This document shows positions 25,083 to 28,653 of a stretch of 28,653 bases of DNA, piece after piece. This DNA comes from JAWVZH01 sp033722295. GTDB taxonomy: Bacteria; Bacteroidota; Bacteroidia; Chitinophagales; Saprospiraceae. How positions within the stretch are numbered: position 1 is the first letter of the stretch; every line of letters begins with the position of its first letter. Both the position numbers and the translations under genes were made by a program. The notes under the pieces were generated by a model. That model searched no databases and was not told the origin of the DNA. It saw only the letters and a list, made by a program, of their open reading frames with translations. The stretch lies in NCBI GenBank assembly GCA_033722295.1, contig JAWVZH010000018.1, positions 1 to 28,653 of the forward strand, written 5' to 3'.

Positions 25083-25853
25083 TTATTGGACTTCGACGGT
25101 TATAGCCGAAAGAAAGTTTTCGGGTAATTGCTGTGTCAACTCAGCAAGGGCTGTATCCTGGGGACTGTGGAAAGTAGGATTGTTCAGGATATCAATATGA
25201 TCATCCATTTCTCCGAATACCCTTTTATAATCAATGATCACATCGATCTCGACCTCCTCTCCGTCCAAAACTGAAATATCCGTGTTTACTGTTTTAACCC
25301 TGTACATCTTATCAGCTCCTGCATGATAAACAAATGCCAGATCGGGCTCATCATCACCATCCGAATCTATCATACCCTCTGTTTTTGAGAATATGAAACT
25401 GTTCCATGCGGCCCAATAGGCACCGAATTGCCCCAAAACGTGATCGCTATCATATTCTGAGGGGGGAAGACTGTTGAGTACCGGAGATACGCCGATCCCA
25501 AAGCTGATCCCGTTGTAGTCTCCCACTTCAGCATCGAAAGTCTGACTCATACCTTCGGCCGCCCCGTCCTCTGTGCGATTGGAAGTTTCGAAGGTTACGA
25601 ATTCTACATCCGAAAGCAGTTGATCACCATTTTGGCCTTTTAAAGTAAGATCTGAAATAAAGAGATTCAGTTTGGAAAAGGTCATTGTTTCATCATTGAA
25701 GAACCAGACGTCCTCATTGAGTACCAAAGGGTTATTGCCATATACCGCTTTATAATTGACGGTAATGGTTGGAGAAGAATCCTCATCTGAGTCACTGCAT
25801 GAGAATAGCAATCCTACGATCAATATGGAAAAAAATATTTTTAGTTTGTTCAT
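25083..25853 (-). CDS. MbnP-family lipoprotein, close to the consensus form
   Basis: The 256-residue product has a lipoprotein signal with Cys19 (GLLFSC). The mature part is beta-rich and follows the MbnP pattern: VNYKAVYGNNPLVLN (32-46), MTFSKLNLFISDLTL (57-71), VEFVTFETS, YNGISFGIGVSP (113-124), then His138-V-L ... Tyr146-Trp147 and Trp150 followed by FIFSKTEG (153-160). The family is known from methanobactin operons and, without methanobactin, from many Bacteroidota beside a di-haem peroxidase. In the characterised MbnP a tryptophan is turned to kynurenine to complete a copper site. Trp147 or Trp150 are the candidates here, which is inference. A 62-bp gap separates it from the upstream paralogue. 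The peroxidase gene follows after 5 bp. Confidence 0.88.
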   Translation of the reverse strand: MNKLKIFFSILIVGLLFSCSDSDEDSSPTITVNYKAVYGNNPLVLNEDVWFFNDETMTFSKLNLFISDLTLKGQNGDQLLSDVEFVTFETSNRTEDGAAEGMSQTFDAEVGDYNGISFGIGVSPVLNSLPPSEYDSDHVLGQFGAYWAAWNSFIFSKTEGMIDSDGDDEPDLAFVYHAGADKMYRVKTVNTDISVLDGEEVEIDVIIDYKRVFGEMDDHIDILNNPTFHSPQDTALAELTQQLPENFLSAITVEVQ

Positions 25854-25915
25854 TTCATAATTGTTTTAAATACACCTTATACATCTAAAACGGTGTAAAG
25901 GGCATAATGCTCATA

Positions 25916-26725
25916 TCAATCGCGGATTTTTAGGCAATCATTGGAAGCAAAACTTTCCAACAAGGCTTCGGTGATCTCATTTTTTGGTCGCGTGAAGTCG
26001 ATCTCGCCAAGCCAACATTTCAAGTCGAACTCCAGTTCGATCTCCAGATCCCGGCCCAGGACCTTGGTAACTTCGACATCCAGTTCAACGTTCGAATCAA
26101 AACCCGAAGTTCCTGAAGTCCACAAGGTCGTATCACCAAGATCGGTTCCATACGCCAGTTTGATGAAAGCTTCCTCATAACCGCTAAGGGAATCCCAGTA
26201 CCCTCTTTGATCCAGGGTAGCCAGAGGATGGTTTTGCAAGGTGGCCGGCAGGATCCTGTTCTGTTGATCGCTTAGTCCTGTCGATATTATCATTTGCTTG
26301 AAGCCTCCAATGGGCACGAAAGTGCCTACGGTATAATTGAATCGATCTCCGAACAGTATGAAATCATCAGTCAGCATCATCATGGAGCTGTCCGTTCCTT
26401 CAGATATCCAGAAGCTTCGAGTGTCGGTGACGGGAAAAGTGTCGATATTATCGCTGAGCGAGAAGGAATGGAAGATCAGGCCAAAGTCTATCACACTGAT
26501 CTGACCATGGATGTCATGTTCAAAACTCTGATTTTCAGAGAATGTCAGGGTGTCATACTGGTAGACAACGTCCAACTTGAGTTGTGGATATGTGCAGCAG
26601 CATGACTTATCCGCTTCCGGATCAAAATTCGTTGCCTCCGGATCGAGGCATGCTTCCTGATTATCATAACACCCAAATAGGATCGTGCTAATCAACATTA
26701 CCACTATCGTGCAATTCCTGCTCAT
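25916..26725 (-). CDS. Divergent MbnP-like lipoprotein with cysteine cluster
   Basis: The 269-residue product has a lipoprotein signal with Cys19 (ISTILFGC). Next to the anchor is a cysteine-rich linker (CLDPEATNFDPEADKSCCCTYP, from residue 26), of the CxDPxAxNxxP type seen on Bacteroidota surface lipoproteins but ending in three consecutive cysteines. The body then follows the MbnP order: LKLDVVYQYDTLTFSEN, VIDFGLIFHSFSLSD, and His166-P-L ... Tyr176-Trp177 ... EAFIKLAYG (185-193), which aligns with the same core in the next gene. Overall identity is low. The start ATG lies inside the exonuclease gene (38-bp overlap). A second ATG nine codons later would remove the arginine of the signal peptide, so I keep the first. 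Confidence 0.78.
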   Translation of the reverse strand: MSRNCTIVVMLISTILFGCYDNQEACLDPEATNFDPEADKSCCCTYPQLKLDVVYQYDTLTFSENQSFEHDIHGQISVIDFGLIFHSFSLSDNIDTFPVTDTRSFWISEGTDSSMMMLTDDFILFGDRFNYTVGTFVPIGGFKQMIISTGLSDQQNRILPATLQNHPLATLDQRGYWDSLSGYEEAFIKLAYGTDLGDTTLWTSGTSGFDSNVELDVEVTKVLGRDLEIELEFDLKCWLGEIDFTRPKNEITEALLESFASNDCLKIRD

Positions 26726-27518
26726 ATTCCTTTACCAAGCGTTTGACGAGTTGCTTAACCTGTGATGAAAATTCCTTTGCCAGTATCCAGTTGAAATACT
26801 GCCTGTCCTTATAGAGTACCTCACCCACGGGTTTATTGAGGTATTTTCCAAAGTTGAATACTGCCACATGATTCTCGTCCATCCTAATCTTTTGTGTAGC
26901 ATCGAGGAATCTGAGGTCATTCGTAAATTCAGAAAGTGCTTTCACATCATTCTGGATCGGATTTTCGATCACATTACCATCTTTATCAACGTAGTCAATA
27001 CCCTCATACATATCAAGTTGCCCCTTTAACACTTCAGCAGTGGCCCGCACATCAACCAGGGCATCGTGGGCATTTTCCATTTTCTTGTCACAATAGTAAC
27101 GGTAGGCCGCATCCAGCGTCCTGGGTTCCATCTTGTAAAAAATGCGCTGAACATCGACCGTCCTCCTATTGTCCATAACGAATTCCTTGCCTACCCTGTG
27201 AAACTCTTCCATCAACATTGGGATATCGTATCTGTCAGAATTGTATCCCGCCAGATCGGCGTCACCAATGAAATCCATGATCTCATCGCTTACCTGCTGA
27301 AACGTAGGTTTATTGGCTACATCTGTAGAAGAGATACCATGCACCTTGTAAGCTTCTTCTGAAATAGGTATACCGGGATTTATCAGTTGTTCATATTCCT
27401 CTACTGAGCCCTCAGGCGTATACTTGACCATTCCGATCTGTACGATCCTGTCTCTGACAACGCTAAGTCCTGTTGCTTCGACATCAAAAAAGACCAGATC
27501 CCTCTTTAAATTGAACAT
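26688..27518 (-). CDS. DEDDh-family 3'-5' exonuclease (DnaQ-like) with ExoX-type C-terminal domain
   Basis: The 276-residue protein has the three exonuclease motifs: Asp12-x-Glu14 (FDVEATG), Asp98 (GYNSDRYDIPML) and His151-x4-Asp156 (HDALVDVRAT). It therefore belongs to the proofreading/RNase T class. The C-terminal 75 residues (FNFGKYLNKPVGEVL...YFNWILAKEF) form the small domain found at the end of ExoX-like exonucleases. The first part resembles the DNA polymerase III epsilon subunit, but the extra domain and the gene context argue for a stand-alone repair or RNA/DNA-trimming nuclease. It starts 2 bp after apbE and overlaps the MbnP-like gene by 38 bp, so it is co-transcribed with envelope redox genes. 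Confidence 0.93.
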   Translation of the reverse strand: MFNLKRDLVFFDVEATGLSVVRDRIVQIGMVKYTPEGSVEEYEQLINPGIPISEEAYKVHGISSTDVANKPTFQQVSDEIMDFIGDADLAGYNSDRYDIPMLMEEFHRVGKEFVMDNRRTVDVQRIFYKMEPRTLDAAYRYYCDKKMENAHDALVDVRATAEVLKGQLDMYEGIDYVDKDGNVIENPIQNDVKALSEFTNDLRFLDATQKIRMDENHVAVFNFGKYLNKPVGEVLYKDRQYFNWILAKEFSSQVKQLVKRLVKEYEQELHDSGNVD

Positions 27519-27520
27519 GC

Positions 27521-28558
27521 TTATTTAATTTTCTCTGATTCCGGAAATCCTTCACTCATCCATTCTGAATATTGACCATCCTCAGTCCCAAAGATAAAAT
27601 AGGCTTCCACTTCTTGAAGTTCAGGTATTAATGTCTTTGAGGCTTCCAATCCCAGGATCATACAGGATGTAGCTATAGCGTCTGCAAACGCACATGATCC
27701 TGTCACTATACTGGCGCTCAGCAATGGACTGCGTTCTGGATAACCTGTCCCGGGATTGATGCTGTGGCTTACCTTGATGCCATCTATCTCATAGAAGTTT
27801 CGGTAATTGCCGGATGTGGCCATTGACATATCCTTCAATTCGGTCAGCATTGAAAAGTCTCCCAATTCGGCATCTGAACTGGGGACGTTGATACCGATGG
27901 TCCAAACCTTGCCTGATTCATTGACTCCCTCACATCGCACTTCACCTCCGATCTCCACAAGGTAAGCAGTGCAGCCCGTTTTTTCGATGTGTTCTGCAAC
28001 AGCATCTACGGCATAGCCCTTGGCTACAGCTGAAAAATCCAACTCTACCAATGGATGTTCTTTTTTCAGAAACCATTGACCTTCTTGTTCAATCAGGTCG
28101 ATCAAGTCCAATCCGGTGAATACAAGAATGCTGTCAATCCTGGAAGAGTCGGGATAGGTTTCCCTTTCACGCTCTGCATATCCGAAACCCCACAGATTGA
28201 CCAGGGGCATTACCGTCGGATCGAATGCGCCGGATGTCAGCCTGAATATTCTGTCAGAAATTTTCAGGTTATCCATAAATATGGAAGTCAAAATATCCGA
28301 GGTGTCGAGTGCGATAATTGAGTCCCTTGATCTGTTGATCCTGGAAATAAATGACGAGTCGATATAAGTACTCACCGAGGCGTTGATCTTTTCCAGAATG
28401 CTATCGATCGCACTTGCCTGGAGGTCCGTCGAATTGCATATGACGGAATAAGTAGTGCCCATAGTTTCGCCCTGAAAAGTCCTGTAGACATTTTGGTCAT
28501 TAATTTGACAGGAATAAATGACGATGAGGGTAAATACAATAATAAGAGAGAATCTCAT
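27521..28558 (-). CDS. apbE: FAD:protein FMN transferase (ApbE-type lipoprotein)
   Basis: The 345-residue protein has a lipoprotein signal with Cys17 (VIYSC). It attaches FMN from FAD to Thr/Ser residues of exported redox proteins such as RnfG or NqrB/C. Motifs are TMGTTYSV (32-39), DPTVMPLVNLWGFG, LDFSAVAKGYAVD, the FAD-binding EIGGEVRCEG, HSINPGTGYP, and CAFADAIAT with the Mg-binding aspartate and threonine. All are in the usual order and the length is normal. No flavinylation target is in the window. It is followed by the exonuclease gene after 2 bp. Confidence 0.96.
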   Translation of the reverse strand: MRFSLIIVFTLIVIYSCQINDQNVYRTFQGETMGTTYSVICNSTDLQASAIDSILEKINASVSTYIDSSFISRINRSRDSIIALDTSDILTSIFMDNLKISDRIFRLTSGAFDPTVMPLVNLWGFGYAERERETYPDSSRIDSILVFTGLDLIDLIEQEGQWFLKKEHPLVELDFSAVAKGYAVDAVAEHIEKTGCTAYLVEIGGEVRCEGVNESGKVWTIGINVPSSDAELGDFSMLTELKDMSMATSGNYRNFYEIDGIKVSHSINPGTGYPERSPLLSASIVTGSCAFADAIATSCMILGLEASKTLIPELQEVEAYFIFGTEDGQYSEWMSEGFPESEKIK

Positions 28559-28562
28559 CCGG

Positions 28563-28570
28563 CAAAGTTA
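28563..28570 (-). promoter_or_regulatory. Possible -7 element in front of apbE
   Basis: On the minus strand TAACTTTG fits TAnnTTTG and ends 5 bases before the apbE ATG. If it is used, the transcript would be leaderless or nearly so, or the true start would be further inside. No TTTG was found at the -33 spacing. Confidence 0.35.
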
Positions 28571-28598
28571 AGCTATACGGCGTTGGCGATGCATCATA

Positions 28599-28653
28599 TC
28601 ACCTGATCAATGTCACATCTGAGGAGATCATTTCTTCCTGCCCATCACTAAAC
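28599..28653 (-). CDS. C-terminal end of a T9SS type-B cargo protein (cut by window edge)
   Basis: The frame enters from the right edge and ends at TGA 28601-28599. The readable 17 residues, FSDGQEEMISSDVTLIR, closely match the closing strand of the giant protein in this window (SADGDLITEDFFGDVTLIQ): an F-S-x-D-G start, an acidic stretch and a DVTLI(R/Q) end. This ending is typical of the type-B T9SS sorting domain. Only the last strand is visible, so the rest is inference. Its stop lies 40 bp before the apbE start. Confidence 0.55.
   Translation of the reverse strand, partial: FSDGQEEMISSDVTLIR

Noticed and set aside
25871..25897. Hairpin between the two MbnP-like genes (tacacc with ggtgta)
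   Set aside because: The stem is six pairs with a 15-base loop and has no clean T-run, so it is too weak to call a terminator.

Overview
This window looks like chromosomal, mostly housekeeping DNA from a Bacteroidota bacterium, most likely of the Saprospiraceae/Lewinella type. The evidence is a giant secreted protein with a type IX secretion (T9SS) type-B C-terminal domain and the N-terminal domain style of Saprospiraceae surface proteins, Bacteroidota-type promoters (TTTG / TAnnTTTG), few Shine-Dalgarno sites, several GTG/TTG starts, and a 3-hydroxyacyl-CoA dehydrogenase placed before the hydratase in one fusion protein. I see no tRNA, rRNA, CRISPR array, transposase or phage gene. Taxonomy is inferred from these traits, not from a marker-gene tree.

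Layout, left to right. (1) 1-165: start of a membrane protein on the minus strand, probably bestrophin-like, cut by the window edge. (2) 359-745: small lipoprotein of unknown role. (3) 821-6768: a perfect 18-bp terminator hairpin and a 1956-residue T9SS adhesin-like protein with internal repeats of exactly 277 residues. (4) 6876-10512: minus-strand operon exbB-exbD-exbD-tonB-folC, an energy-transduction unit for outer-membrane transport whose last gene makes folylpolyglutamates. (5) 10735-14642: plus-strand fatty-acid beta-oxidation operon (HAD/ECH fusion, thiolase, CoA-binding protein). (6) 14691-16733: minus-strand outer-membrane beta-barrel protein and proline dehydrogenase. (7) 16933-21229: plus-strand run miaB, sigma-54 activator, lptE-like, lysine-rich helical-repeat protein and secG, in which most neighbours overlap or nearly touch, closed by a terminator; then groES-groEL (21379-23338) with its own terminator. 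(8) 23339-23970: a 632-bp convergent gap with no gene but several hairpins, two minus-strand terminator candidates and a duplicated 19-mer. (9) 23971-28558: minus-strand run apbE, DEDDh exonuclease, two MbnP-like lipoproteins and a di-haem MauG/cytochrome c peroxidase. (10) 28599-28653: C-terminal end of another T9SS cargo protein entering from the right.

How the parts work together. The Exb/TonB unit energises outer-membrane receptors. miaB to groEL is a housekeeping block for tRNA modification, LPS export, Sec export and folding. The beta-oxidation block contains enoyl-CoA hydratase, 3-hydroxyacyl-CoA dehydrogenase and thiolase but no acyl-CoA dehydrogenase. The most interesting part is the MbnP/MbnP/di-haem oxidase set. 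In methanobactin operons the related MbnP-MbnH pair forms a copper site by oxidising a tryptophan of MbnP. Here two different MbnP-like lipoproteins share one His...Tyr-Trp core and lie directly upstream of the di-haem enzyme, with no methanobactin gene in view.
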